From Algibacter amylolyticus (GTDB lineage: Bacteria > Bacteroidota > Bacteroidia > Flavobacteriales > Flavobacteriaceae): a stretch of DNA of 64,000 nucleotides. Below, piece by piece: positions 1-8,030 of the stretch (positions are counted from its first letter, which is position 1; each line of letters starts with the position of its first letter). The position numbers were made by a program, and so were the translations under genes. The stretch is taken from NCBI RefSeq assembly GCF_014202225.1, contig NZ_JACHGE010000001.1, positions 43,320 through 107,319 of the forward strand, in the 5' to 3' direction. Under the pieces are notes generated by a model. It did no database searches, was not told the DNA's origin, and was given only the letters and a program-made list of their open reading frames with translations.

Positions 1-222
1 GACTCTAATTGCGAATTAAAACTAAGATCCAAATTTGTTAATTCATTAGAGCCACAGTACAATCTTATTAAAGCTGTATTCGAACTTAAATCTAAAGTAC
101 TTAAGTTGTTATACGTACAAGACAATGACTCTAATTGCGAATTAAAACTAAGATCCAAATTTGTTAATTCATTAGAGCCACAGTACAATCTTATTAAAGC
201 TGTATTCGAACTTAAATCTAAA
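1..222. repeat. 126-bp tandem duplication inside the LRR gene
   Basis: Bases 1-96 are identical to bases 127-222, a period of 126 bp, which is two 21-codon leucine-rich repeats. The duplication is in frame, so it adds or removes repeats without breaking the protein. Perfect identity over the visible 96 bp indicates a recent event. Confidence 0.85.
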
Positions 223-620
223 TTTTTAATTAAATTCGAAGAACAATTTAAACTTGTTAAAGCCTTGTTAGAACTAACATCTAAACTTGTTAATAAATTG
301 AGAGAACAATTTAAATATTCCAAAGCAGAATTGGAACTGACATTTAATTCTGAAATAGGATTGTAAGCACAATTTAAACTCTTTAATGCTAAAAAATCTT
401 CTATACCTGTTAAATCTGAGATTAATTTTTTAGCAACGTTCAAAGATTCCACCCCAGCAATTCTTGATGTAGGAATAAACCCGTCGGGTTCAGAATTAAT
501 AAAATCGATTCCTAATTCAATTAAAGCTCTTTCAAAATTCCTATTCGGTATCTTAGTATTCTGACTAAAACCGAATGAATATAAACCCAAAAGTATAATC
601 AATGATGATTTAAATTTCAT
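1..620 (-). CDS. Leucine-rich-repeat exported protein, C-terminus cut by window edge
   Basis: Reading the minus strand from an ATG at 618-620 gives an open frame of 206 codons to the left edge with no stop. It begins with a signal peptide (MKFKSSLIILLGLYSFGFSQ), then a short N-terminal region, then 21-residue leucine-rich repeats of the form LxCSxNxLTxLDLSSNTAL from about residue 80 onward. This is the flavobacterial LRR type usually found in cell-surface proteins that end in a type IX secretion sorting domain; that C-terminus is outside the window. Two of the repeats are exactly duplicated (see the repeat at 1-222). The opposite strand is also open at 106-366, but only as the antisense of these periodic repeats. 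Family is clear, ligand unknown. Confidence 0.88.
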   Translation of the reverse strand, partial: MKFKSSLIILLGLYSFGFSQNTKIPNRNFERALIELGIDFINSEPDGFIPTSRIAGVESLNVAKKLISDLTGIEDFLALKSLNCAYNPISELNVSSNSALEYLNCSLNLLTSLDVSSNKALTSLNCSSNLIKNLDLSSNTALIRLYCGSNELTNLDLSFNSQLESLSCTYNNLSTLDLSSNTALIRLYCGSNELTNLDLSFNSQLE

Positions 621-884
621 AATTAATAAATATTTAATTATCAGCACAATATAACTAAAACTAAACACAAAATTTAATTTCAACAAATTAATATCCGTTT
701 ACTTTCATTAAAAGAAAAAAAATAACAAGCTGTACTTAAGAGTTTAGTTATCCATATAAATTGCCGTGATACTGATAACAAATATAAAAGTGTGGAAATA
801 CTATTAATCAAAAATATTGAACATCAATTAAAGAAGTTTCGACTCTAAATATTTAGTACAATAAGCATACAACCAATTAAAAAC
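621..884. other. Intergenic AT-rich stretch
   Basis: Between the LRR gene start and the tRNA terminator. I see no coding frame, RNA or clear repeat. The LRR promoter should lie at its left end, but no exact TAnnTTTG was found on the minus strand. Confidence 0.5.
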
Positions 885-916
885 AAAAAACCCGATACTT
901 TCGTATCGGGTTTTGT
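885..916 (-). terminator. Intrinsic terminator of tRNA-Asn
   Basis: A perfect 7-bp stem (CCCGATA at 891-897 with TATCGGG at 904-910) directly follows the tRNA on the minus strand and is followed there by a T-rich run. Confidence 0.8.
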
Positions 917-920
917 TTTG

Positions 921-994
921 CTCCTTCTCTAGGGCTCGAACCTAGGACCCTCTGATTAACAGTCAGATGCTCTAACCAACTGAGCTAAGAAGGA
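921..994 (-). tRNA. tRNA-Asn (anticodon GTT)
   Basis: The minus strand folds as a 74-nt cloverleaf: acceptor stem TCCTTCT/AGAAGGA with discriminator G, D-arm GCTCAGTTGGTTAGAGC, anticodon stem TCTGA/TCAGA with loop CTGTTAA (anticodon GTT), and T-arm with GGTTCGAGCCC. CCA is not encoded. Confidence 0.95.
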
Positions 995-1066
995 GTGTGC
1001 TTTTTTACTTAGCGAGTGCAAATATAAATTGTTTTTTAGTTTCTGCAAACATTTTTTAAAAAAATT

Positions 1067-2413
1067 TTAACCAAATATTGCTTTATAGATATCATTACCA
1101 TTCGCAAACAAGACTAGTGCTATTAAAATAAAGAAACCAACCATTTGTGCATACTCCATAAATTTGTCTCCAGGCTTTCTACCAGATATCATTTCGTATA
1201 ATAAAAACATAACATGTCCGCCGTCTAACGCAGGAATTGGCAATAAATTTAAAACCCCTAACATTATAGATAAAAAGGCTGTAATGCTCCAAAACACCTG
1301 CCAGCTCCAAAAGCTAGGAAAAATATCATAAATAGCTTTAAAGCCACCTACGCCTTTATACGCACCTGTACTTGGGGTAAAAATAGCACCTAATTGATCC
1401 CAATAAGAAACAACCTTATCTTTAGCCTTACCTAAACCAACAGGAATAGACTCTAAAAAGCTATAATCCTTTACATCAAAATTATAATACCCTAAAGTTT
1501 CTAAAGTTTCAGGAGTCGATGCTCCCGCTACTACAATACCTAGTTTAGCATCTTTATTAACTTTAAGCGGTACGTTAATTTCCTGTCCACCCCTTTTTAC
1601 GGTTGCCGAAACGTCCTGACCTTTAAATTTTTCTAAAACCGTTTTAACCTCATCAGCATATTTAGTTTTAACCCCGTTTAATCCTAAAAAGATATCGCCT
1701 TGTTTTAATCCACTAGCCTTGTTATAAGACGTATCTGGAACTTGAATAACAACAAAAGGTTGTCTTAAGCTAATAAAACCAGTTTCTTTAGAATCTAGTA
1801 ATTGCGCTAAAAAATCTTCAGGCATTGTTACGGTAGATTGTTTACCATCACGCTCTATTAAAATCTCATTTCCAAATAGTACTTTTTCAGAAATTTCAGA
1901 AAAAGTCTCAATTTTATCGCCATCAACAGCTAATATTTTATCGCCTGTAAGTAAACCTGCGTTATTTGCAACCGTACTTTCAATAACTAAACCATCGGTT
2001 ATATTTTCATTTGGCAAAAACGTATCACCATAAAAATAACTCATCCCAATATAAATGAAAATGGCTAATAAAAAGTTAACAGTTACACCACCAAGCATAA
2101 TAATTAAACGTTGCCATGCGGGTTTAGATCTAAATTCCCATGGCTGTGGTTCTTGTGCCATTTGCTCGGTATCCATACTCTCATCAATCATCCCCGAAAT
2201 TTTAACATAACCTCCCAAAGGCAACCAACCAATACCGTATTCTGTTCCGCCAATTTTCTTTTTAAACAAAGAAAACTTAACATCGAAAAATAAATAAAAC
2301 TTTTCTACTCTAGTTTTAAAAGCCTTTGCAGGAATAAAATGTCCTAATTCGTGCAGTACAATTAGCAACGAAAGACTTAGTAAAAACTGAGATATCTTTA
2401 TAACAAACTCCAT
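1067..2413 (-). CDS. rseP: Site-2 protease RseP (RIP metalloprotease)
   Basis: Inner-membrane zinc protease that cleaves transmembrane substrates such as anti-sigma factors. The HELGH zinc motif is at residues 21-25 in the first membrane helix, and the third zinc ligand lies in the LDG motif at 396-398. Two PDZ-like segments sit between (about 130-290), followed by C-terminal membrane helices. At 448 residues it matches the Bacteroidota family length. The ATG at 2411-2413 directly precedes the first helix. It is an isolated gene here, with the tRNA downstream; dxr, often the neighbour in other flavobacteria, is not adjacent. Confidence 0.95.
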   Translation of the reverse strand: MEFVIKISQFLLSLSLLIVLHELGHFIPAKAFKTRVEKFYLFFDVKFSLFKKKIGGTEYGIGWLPLGGYVKISGMIDESMDTEQMAQEPQPWEFRSKPAWQRLIIMLGGVTVNFLLAIFIYIGMSYFYGDTFLPNENITDGLVIESTVANNAGLLTGDKILAVDGDKIETFSEISEKVLFGNEILIERDGKQSTVTMPEDFLAQLLDSKETGFISLRQPFVVIQVPDTSYNKASGLKQGDIFLGLNGVKTKYADEVKTVLEKFKGQDVSATVKRGGQEINVPLKVNKDAKLGIVVAGASTPETLETLGYYNFDVKDYSFLESIPVGLGKAKDKVVSYWDQLGAIFTPSTGAYKGVGGFKAIYDIFPSFWSWQVFWSITAFLSIMLGVLNLLPIPALDGGHVMFLLYEMISGRKPGDKFMEYAQMVGFFILIALVLFANGNDIYKAIFG

Positions 2414-2548
2414 ATATAGCTTAACATTATTTTTTTAATCGCACAAAAGTAAGCTTTTAAACCAAGTTTAAAAAGAGAATCGCATAATGGCCACCGTTTT
2501 AACAATTATTTATGGTTGAAGAAAAACACTTTACACTAAAAATCGCCG

Positions 2549-2556
2549 TATTTTTG
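2549..2556 (+). promoter_or_regulatory. -7 element of the SCO1-like gene
   Basis: TATTTTTG matches the Bacteroidota -7 consensus TAnnTTTG and lies 26 bp before the start codon. No clear -33 box was recognised. Confidence 0.5.
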
Positions 2557-2582
2557 TTACGATTTAATTAAAAAGCTCTTAA

Positions 2583-3257
2583 ATGCTATCGTTTTTTAAA
2601 GAATATAAAGTATTTGCTATAGTTTTTGGCATCATTTCAATTATAATAATTACTATTATTTATAACACTTTAAATGTTTACCAACCGTTGCCTATTTACC
2701 AACCTACAATGGTAAGTACAGAGCTTGTTGATAGCACCATACAGCATCAAAAAAAATATCATAAAATAGCCGATTTTAGTTTAACAAACCAAAACGGTAA
2801 AACTATTACACAAAAGGATTACAAGGATAAAATTTACGTGGCCGATTTCTTTTTTACAACTTGCCAAACCATTTGCCCTATTATGACTACCAATATGGCA
2901 GAAATTCAAAACGAAATTTTAAACGATAATGAAGTTATGCTTCTCTCGCATTCGGTAACTCCAGAAATTGATACCGTTGCACAATTAAAACGTTATGCTA
3001 TTAAAAAAGGGGTTAATGATAAAAAATGGAACTTGGTTACTGGCGATAAAAAAGAAATTTACAAACTAGCCAGAAAAAGTTATTTAGCAGTAAAAGATCA
3101 AGGCGATGGCGGCCCTTTTGATATGGTACATACCGAAAACTTTATGTTAATTGACAAAAAGCGTCAAATACGAGGGTTTTATGATGGTACAAATACCGAA
3201 GATATTAAGCGCCTGATCAACGATATTGCAATACTTAAAGAATCTTATCAAGATTAA
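2583..3257 (+). CDS. SCO1/SenC family copper chaperone
   Basis: Membrane-anchored thioredoxin-fold protein that delivers copper to the CuA site of cytochrome c oxidase or acts as a thiol reductant. One N-terminal membrane helix (about residues 10-28) anchors the domain outside the membrane. The copper-binding CxxxC is C94-C98 (CQTIC) and the third ligand is H183 (MVHTENF), so all three ligands are present. Length of 224 is normal for the family. It is a single gene with its own -7 element and terminator. Confidence 0.92.
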   Translation: MLSFFKEYKVFAIVFGIISIIIITIIYNTLNVYQPLPIYQPTMVSTELVDSTIQHQKKYHKIADFSLTNQNGKTITQKDYKDKIYVADFFFTTCQTICPIMTTNMAEIQNEILNDNEVMLLSHSVTPEIDTVAQLKRYAIKKGVNDKKWNLVTGDKKEIYKLARKSYLAVKDQGDGGPFDMVHTENFMLIDKKRQIRGFYDGTNTEDIKRLINDIAILKESYQD

Positions 3258-3263
3258 AAGCAA

Positions 3264-3298
3264 AAAAAAAGCTCCTTTTAAATAAAAAGAGCTTTTGA
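3264..3298 (+). terminator. Terminator after the SCO1-like gene
   Basis: Stem AAAAGCTC (3267-3274) with GAGCTTTT (3289-3296). AT-rich flanks on both sides mean it may also serve the convergent small gene at 3318. Confidence 0.65.
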
Positions 3299-3317
3299 TA
3301 TTAAAAGTATATGTTGA

Positions 3318-3425
3318 TTATTTGAAACGTCTTTTTGCATTCCAAACTAGTGAACTTGCGTTGCTAAATTTTTTAGTTTTTGTTCCTACTTTACTTTCTA
3401 CTACAATTCTGTTACTCGTTTTCAT
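3318..3425 (-). CDS. Small basic protein of 35 residues
   Basis: An ATG-to-TAA frame on the minus strand encodes a 35-residue Lys/Arg-rich protein (starts MKTSNRIVVESK, ends WNAKRRFK) without a signal peptide or membrane helix. Support for a real gene is a -7 element TAGTTTTG at 3460-3467 on the same strand and a terminator hairpin just past the stop. A nucleic-acid- or ribosome-associated peptide would fit the charge, but that is a guess. Confidence 0.5.
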   Translation of the reverse strand: MKTSNRIVVESKVGTKTKKFSNASSLVWNAKRRFK

Positions 3426-3459
3426 AATGTATTAATTTTCATGGGGTTTATTGCGGCTG

Positions 3460-3467
3460 CAAAACTA
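3460..3467 (-). promoter_or_regulatory. -7 element for the 35-residue gene
   Basis: On the minus strand this reads TAGTTTTG, an exact TAnnTTTG, 35 bp upstream of the start at 3425. Confidence 0.45.
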
Positions 3468-3745
3468 ACCCCTTAATAATCAATGAGAAACAACACACTT
3501 GATGCATATATATGCTATATTAACCCCAAAGAAGATAAAAACGCCTTACATCTGATAATTCAATCATTTTGAGGTAAATGCCTTTTCTAGAAAGTGGAGT
3601 AAAACACTAATTTTTAAGGTTTTTAAACATAAAAACACTTCTGCACCTATTATCTTTTTAGCGTATTAAACTGACTAACAACAAACAATTGTTAAATAAT
3701 TACTTATTTTAAACTACTAAACTTTTCCCTTTTAAACTTTTACAT
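3468..3745. other. Intergenic between divergent promoters
   Basis: No coding frame is visible. It contains a 6-4-6 inverted repeat (AAATAA, TTAC, TTATTT at 3694-3709) about 40 bp upstream of the feoAB -7 element. That could be an iron-responsive operator, but it does not match the palindrome found at the DtxR gene. Confidence 0.35.
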
Positions 3746-3753
3746 TACTTTTG
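3746..3753 (+). promoter_or_regulatory. -7 element of feoAB
   Basis: TACTTTTG, an exact TAnnTTTG, 27 bp before the TTG start of feoA. Confidence 0.5.
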
Positions 3754-3779
3754 ACTCTTTAAAATCAATCTAAATAAGC

Positions 3780-4016
3780 TTGCAAGATATTTTATCACAT
3801 TTAAAACGTGGGGAACGCGCTATAATTATAGATGTTTCGTCAATTCACATTCCTTTAAAACTACTCGAAATGGGCTGTTTACCAGGAAATGCAGTGGAGC
3901 TAGTTCAAGTTGCGCCATTTCAAGACCCTATGTATTTAAATATAAACGGGTCGCATTTAGCTATTAGAAAAGAAACTGCTTCTCATATTTTAATTGAAAA
4001 AGTGACACATGAGTAA
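3780..4016 (+). CDS. feoA: Ferrous iron transport protein FeoA
   Basis: Small cytoplasmic SH3-like protein that supports FeoB. The 78-residue product has the family pattern (LKRGERAIIIDV at 8-19, LLEMGCLPGNAVELVQVAPF in the middle). No ATG is in a sensible place, so the TTG at 3780 is taken as start; it lies about 20 bp after the expected transcription start. Its end overlaps feoB by 8 bp, so the two are translationally coupled. Confidence 0.92.
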   Translation: MQDILSHLKRGERAIIIDVSSIHIPLKLLEMGCLPGNAVELVQVAPFQDPMYLNINGSHLAIRKETASHILIEKVTHE

Positions 4017-6108
4017 ACAAATAAATGTCGCACTAATTGGCAACCCCAACACTGGTAAAACATCAGTTTTTAATGCTTTAACAGGTTTAAACCAAAAGGT
4101 TGGAAATTACCCTGGTATTACTGTCGAAAAAAAGCAGGGTATTTGCAAATTGCCTCGTGGTGTAAAAGCGCATATAATTGATTTACCTGGTACATATAGT
4201 TTAAATGCATCGTCGCTGGATGAAAATGTAGTCATCGAACTTTTACTTAATAAAAACGATAAAGATTTCCCTGATATTGCTGTTGTTGTTACCGATGTTG
4301 AAAATCTAAAACGAAACCTTTTACTGTTTACTCAAATTAAAGATTTACAGATTCCTACGCTGTTGGTTATTAATATGGCCGACCGTATGAAGCGCAAAGG
4401 CATATCTTTAGATATCGATTATTTAGAATCTAAACTAAACACCAAAATAGCCCTAGTTAGCACAAGAAAAAATATAGGTATAGACACCTTAAAACAACTC
4501 ATTTCTAACTATAAAGAAATATCTGTTAAGCCGTGTTTAGACATGTCTGTTATCGATCCTGCTTACTTTGACGATTTAAAAAAAACATTTCCAAACCAAT
4601 TAATTTATAAGCTTTGGCTCGTTATAACCCAAGATGTAAATTTTGGTACCATTACAAGAAAAGAATTTAAAACTGTTGAAGATTTTAAAACCAAGCAAAA
4701 AGGCGATTTAAAACGTCTTCAACAAAAAGAAACCATAAAGCGCTACCAGTTTATTAACGAAATCCTTAAAAAAGGAAAAACTGTCGATTTATCGCAAGCC
4801 AAAGATTTACGCTCTAAATTAGACCGTGTTTTAACACATAAAGTTTGGGGTTATGTTATTTTTGGCGCCATTTTACTACTTATATTTCAAGCTATTTACG
4901 ATTGGTCTGGTATTCCAATGGACTTTATCGACGAATCGTTTTCATCGCTTAGCGAATGGGTAAAAAACCAATTACCAGAAGGGGCTTTTACCAGCTTACT
5001 AGCCGAAGGTATTATTCCTGGTTTGGGCGGTATCGTAATTTTTATTCCGCAAATTGCATTTCTATTTTTATTTATGGCTATTCTAGAAGAAACAGGCTAT
5101 ATGAGTCGTGTGGTGTTTTTAATGGATAGAATTATGCGTCGTTTTGGACTTAGCGGAAAAAGTGTAGTCCCATTAATTTCTGGAACCGCATGTGCTATTC
5201 CTGCTATTATGGCAACGCGTAATATTGAAAATTGGAAAGAACGCTTAATAACCATTTTAGTAACGCCATTTACTACCTGTGCTGCGCGTTTACCAGTTTA
5301 CCTTATCATTATTGCACTAGTAATACCAGAAGGTCGAATTCTTGGTTTAAGCTATCAGGCGTTAACCTTAATGTTACTTTACCTTATTGGTTTCGGGACC
5401 GCCATAACTTCAGCTTATATTTTAAACAAAGTATTAAAAATAAAAGGCAAAACATTTTTTGTAATAGAAATGCCTAATTACAAATTACCGCTGTTTAAAA
5501 ATGTAGCGATTACCGTAATTGAAAAAACAAAAGCCTTCATATTTGGTGCTGGTAAAATAATTTTAGCCATTTCTATTGTACTGTGGTTCCTAGCATCATA
5601 CGGACCTGGAGAACAATTCAATAACGCAGAAGAAATAATAAACACCAAGTTTGCTTCCGAAAATTTATCTCCCGAAGAAATACAACACAAAGTAGCGTCA
5701 CATAAACTAGAACATTCCTTTATAGGTATTGCAGGTCATGCTATAGAACCAGCTATAAGACCTTTAGGTTACGACTGGAAAATTGGTATTGCTTTAATAA
5801 GTAGTTTTGCGGCTCGCGAGGTATTCGTAGGTACTTTAGCCACTATTTATAGTGTTGGAAGCGACGAGGAAGAAACCATAAAAAACCGAATGGCAGGCGA
5901 GGTAAATCCAATTTTAGGAGGTCCTTTATTTACCTTAGCATCAGGCATATCATTACTACTCTTTTATGCGTTTGCTATGCAGTGTATGAGCACCTTAGCT
6001 ATTGTAAAACGAGAAACAAACTCATGGAAATGGCCTATATTACAACTCGTTATAATGACGGCTTTTGCGTATATTGTAGCTTTAATTGCTTTTCAATTTT
6101 TGAAATGA
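4009..6108 (+). CDS. feoB: Ferrous iron transporter FeoB
   Basis: Inner-membrane Fe(II) importer with an N-terminal G domain and a membrane core, 699 residues. The G-domain motifs are GNPNTGKTS (11-19), DLPG (58-61) and NMAD (122-125). A helical spacer follows, then two Gate-type membrane blocks from about residue 280. It overlaps feoA by 8 bp and is followed 27 bp later by the Cys-rich small protein. All expected motifs are intact. Confidence 0.97.
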   Translation: MSKQINVALIGNPNTGKTSVFNALTGLNQKVGNYPGITVEKKQGICKLPRGVKAHIIDLPGTYSLNASSLDENVVIELLLNKNDKDFPDIAVVVTDVENLKRNLLLFTQIKDLQIPTLLVINMADRMKRKGISLDIDYLESKLNTKIALVSTRKNIGIDTLKQLISNYKEISVKPCLDMSVIDPAYFDDLKKTFPNQLIYKLWLVITQDVNFGTITRKEFKTVEDFKTKQKGDLKRLQQKETIKRYQFINEILKKGKTVDLSQAKDLRSKLDRVLTHKVWGYVIFGAILLLIFQAIYDWSGIPMDFIDESFSSLSEWVKNQLPEGAFTSLLAEGIIPGLGGIVIFIPQIAFLFLFMAILEETGYMSRVVFLMDRIMRRFGLSGKSVVPLISGTACAIPAIMATRNIENWKERLITILVTPFTTCAARLPVYLIIIALVIPEGRILGLSYQALTLMLLYLIGFGTAITSAYILNKVLKIKGKTFFVIEMPNYKLPLFKNVAITVIEKTKAFIFGAGKIILAISIVLWFLASYGPGEQFNNAEEIINTKFASENLSPEEIQHKVASHKLEHSFIGIAGHAIEPAIRPLGYDWKIGIALISSFAAREVFVGTLATIYSVGSDEEETIKNRMAGEVNPILGGPLFTLASGISLLLFYAFAMQCMSTLAIVKRETNSWKWPILQLVIMTAFAYIVALIAFQFLK

Positions 6109-6135
6109 AATTAGTTTAATTTCGACTTAAAGAAT

Positions 6136-6273
6136 ATGAACGAGATTATTCAAAACATATTAGTTTTTACAGCAATAGCTTTAGCCTTGACTTTTTTGGT
6201 TAAAAAATTCTTCTGGAAAAAATCCAAACCTAAAAAAGCCTGCGGTGGAGACGATGGTTGTGGTTGCCATTAA
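6136..6273 (+). CDS. FeoB-associated Cys-rich membrane protein
   Basis: A 45-residue protein starts with ATG 27 bp after feoB. It has one membrane helix (about residues 5-24), a basic stretch (KKFFWKKSKPKK) and a C-terminal Cys/His tail ending CGGDDGCGCH. This matches the FeoB-associated Cys-rich membrane protein family, which sits next to feoB in many Bacteroidota and Firmicutes and is thought to take the place of FeoC. The tail could bind iron or a metal cluster; that is inference. Confidence 0.8.
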   Translation: MNEIIQNILVFTAIALALTFLVKKFFWKKSKPKKACGGDDGCGCH

Positions 6274-6367
6274 GCACTAATAAATTTAAAACAAAATACA
6301 TTTACCTTCTGCTTATTTACTCTTTTTATTGTTTCTTTATGTTTTATCAAACAAACTTAAACAACCA

Positions 6368-7243
6368 ATGAGAAAACCACTTTTACTTACACTAATTGCA
6401 TTCGTATTATTTTCAGTAAACACCACAGCGCAAAAAAAGGGAAAAACAATCGCTTTATTTGATGAGGATTTAAGTCTTTTCGAGAAATGGAATGGCGTAC
6501 CTCACAAAACTATTCAAGGACTACCCGAAGGCACTTACCAATCTGATAATGTGCATAAAGGAACAGCCTTAGGCCTAAATAACGACCTAAAAAATGTTTT
6601 CATAATTATTAAAGAAAACAACGAACCTGTGTTAAAAATTACAGGCGAAATTTATGGTGGCTTAACCACTATAGCATCTTACAAGAATTATCATTTAAGC
6701 ATCTATTTTAAATGGGGCGATAAAAAATGGGAACCAAGACTAGCAGATCTTAGAGACTCTGGTATTTTATACCATGCCCATGGCGAACACGGAAGTTTTT
6801 GGAATACCTGGAAAGCAAGTTTAGAATACCAAGTACAAGAAACCGACTTAGGCGATTTTATTCCCCTTGGTGGCACAACAGGAAAACCTCAAGTCGAAAT
6901 TAGAGGTACCCAAGCTACTCCAAGAAATAAATACAACCCTAACTCTAACGTATATTTAGAAAAAATAGGCTACACAAGCGCTTCTAAAGAACCAGACGCT
7001 CCTCATGGCGAATGGAACCATCTAGAAATTTACGTAGTTGGAAACGATGCAGTGCACCTAGTTAACGGCGAAGTGGTTATGGTTGTTGAAAATGCTAAGA
7101 AAAGAGACGGCAGCATTCTAGACCACGGGCAAATTCAATTACAATCTGAAGCTGCCGAATGCTACTATAAACAATTCACGTTAACAGGTATTAAAAAGTT
7201 TCCGAAATTTATTAAAAAGCAAGTCCGATTTAAAAAGAGCTAA
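6368..7243 (+). CDS. DUF1080 (3-keto-disaccharide hydrolase-like) exported protein
   Basis: The product is 291 residues with a signal peptide (MRKPLLLTLIAFVLFSVNTTAQ) and a single jelly-roll domain of the DUF1080 / 3keto-disac_hyd type, as seen in motifs around YGGLTTIASYKNYHLSIYFK, GSFWNTWKASLEYQ and HGEWNHLEIYV. Members bind or hydrolyse sugar derivatives in the periplasm. An in-frame TTG at 6329 would put extra residues ahead of the signal peptide, so the ATG at 6368 is preferred. It is an isolated gene followed by a terminator; the substrate is unknown. Confidence 0.82.
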   Translation: MRKPLLLTLIAFVLFSVNTTAQKKGKTIALFDEDLSLFEKWNGVPHKTIQGLPEGTYQSDNVHKGTALGLNNDLKNVFIIIKENNEPVLKITGEIYGGLTTIASYKNYHLSIYFKWGDKKWEPRLADLRDSGILYHAHGEHGSFWNTWKASLEYQVQETDLGDFIPLGGTTGKPQVEIRGTQATPRNKYNPNSNVYLEKIGYTSASKEPDAPHGEWNHLEIYVVGNDAVHLVNGEVVMVVENAKKRDGSILDHGQIQLQSEAAECYYKQFTLTGIKKFPKFIKKQVRFKKS

Positions 7244-7268
7244 ACATTCATACCTTTTTCAGATTTAA

Positions 7269-7307
7269 CAAAAATCCTCATTTTATAATTTAAAGTGGGG
7301 ATTTTTG
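7269..7307 (+). terminator. Terminator after the DUF1080 gene
   Basis: Imperfect stem (7270-7284 with 7292-7306: AAAATCCTCATTT against AAAGTGGGGATTTT, with G-T pairs) ending in a T run. Confidence 0.65.
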
Positions 7308-7318
7308 CATTTTTTAGT

Positions 7319-7350
7319 TACATTTGTAAAATATTTAAGCTTACTTAAAT
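7319..7350 (+). promoter_or_regulatory. Promoter and operator-like palindrome of the metal-import operon
   Basis: A -7 element TACATTTG (7319-7326) is followed at the expected transcription start by a perfect 7-4-7 inverted repeat, ATTTAAG-CTTA-CTTAAAT (7333-7350). DtxR-family repressors bind palindromes of this kind overlapping the start site. The position suggests that the product of the first gene represses its own operon when metal is bound. Confidence 0.6.
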
Positions 7351-7370
7351 TTTATTTAAAGCAAACACAA

Positions 7371-8030
7371 ATGTCTGTAGCAGTAGAAAACTTTGTAAAA
7401 GCCATTTATAAAAATGGAAAAAGTAATAACAACGATACCAAACCTGGTAACATCGCAAAAGAGTTAGGTATATCCAATGCCGCTGCCACCGATATGGCTA
7501 AAAAACTTGCCGTTAAAGACCTCATTAATTACGAAAAATACCAAGAGCTAAAACTAACTGATAAAGGCACCAAAATGGCCTTAAACGTAGTTAGAAAGCA
7601 TCGGTTATGGGAAGCTTTATTGTTCAAACTTTTTGATATGTCGTTACATGATATTCACAGAGAAGCCGAATTATTAGAACACCAAACATCCGATTTACTA
7701 GCCAATAAAATAAGTGAATATTTGGGCAACCCCAAGTTCGATCCTCACGGCGACCCCATACCAAACGCCAATGGAGAAATCACAACAACCGATACCTCTA
7801 TTTCACTTTCAAACACTAAAGAAGGTAAACAATACATCATTTCTCGTTTAATGAGCGACGATAAAGAATTCTTCGACTTTTGTTCCCAAAACGGCCTAAA
7901 ATATGGCAATACGGTTTTGGTTTCAAAACAATTCAGTTCTAATAAAATGACACAAATCTCAATAAACAACAACACCATTCTTTTAAATGAAGATTTCACA
8001 TCAATTATTTACGTTAATGAGCAAGATTAA
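7371..8030 (+). CDS. DtxR-family metal-dependent transcriptional regulator
   Basis: The 219-residue protein has a winged helix-turn-helix (about 22-65, recognition region ELGISNAAATDMAKKL), a dimer/metal-binding domain (H77 in VRKHRLW, E100 and E103-H104 in AELLEHQ, then DPHGDPIPN) and a C-terminal FeoA/SH3-like domain (about 145-219). The N-terminal site reads VENF, with Asn where MntR has Asp, so Mn versus Fe cannot be decided. An upstream in-frame extension from 7305 would start before the promoter, so the ATG at 7371 is used. It is the first gene of the metal-uptake operon and overlaps the next gene by 14 bp. Confidence 0.9.
   Translation: MSVAVENFVKAIYKNGKSNNNDTKPGNIAKELGISNAAATDMAKKLAVKDLINYEKYQELKLTDKGTKMALNVVRKHRLWEALLFKLFDMSLHDIHREAELLEHQTSDLLANKISEYLGNPKFDPHGDPIPNANGEITTTDTSISLSNTKEGKQYIISRLMSDDKEFFDFCSQNGLKYGNTVLVSKQFSSNKMTQISINNNTILLNEDFTSIIYVNEQD

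Noticed and set aside
106-366. Plus-strand open frame of 86 codons with periodic hydrophobic repeats
   Set aside because: It is the antisense of a clear leucine-rich-repeat gene on the minus strand that has a signal peptide and is open over 620 bp; the periodicity comes from the LRR repeats.
3694-3709. Inverted repeat AAATAA-TTAC-TTATTT upstream of feoAB as a DtxR operator
   Set aside because: Its half-sites differ from the palindrome at the DtxR gene and AT-rich inverted repeats of this size are common by chance here.
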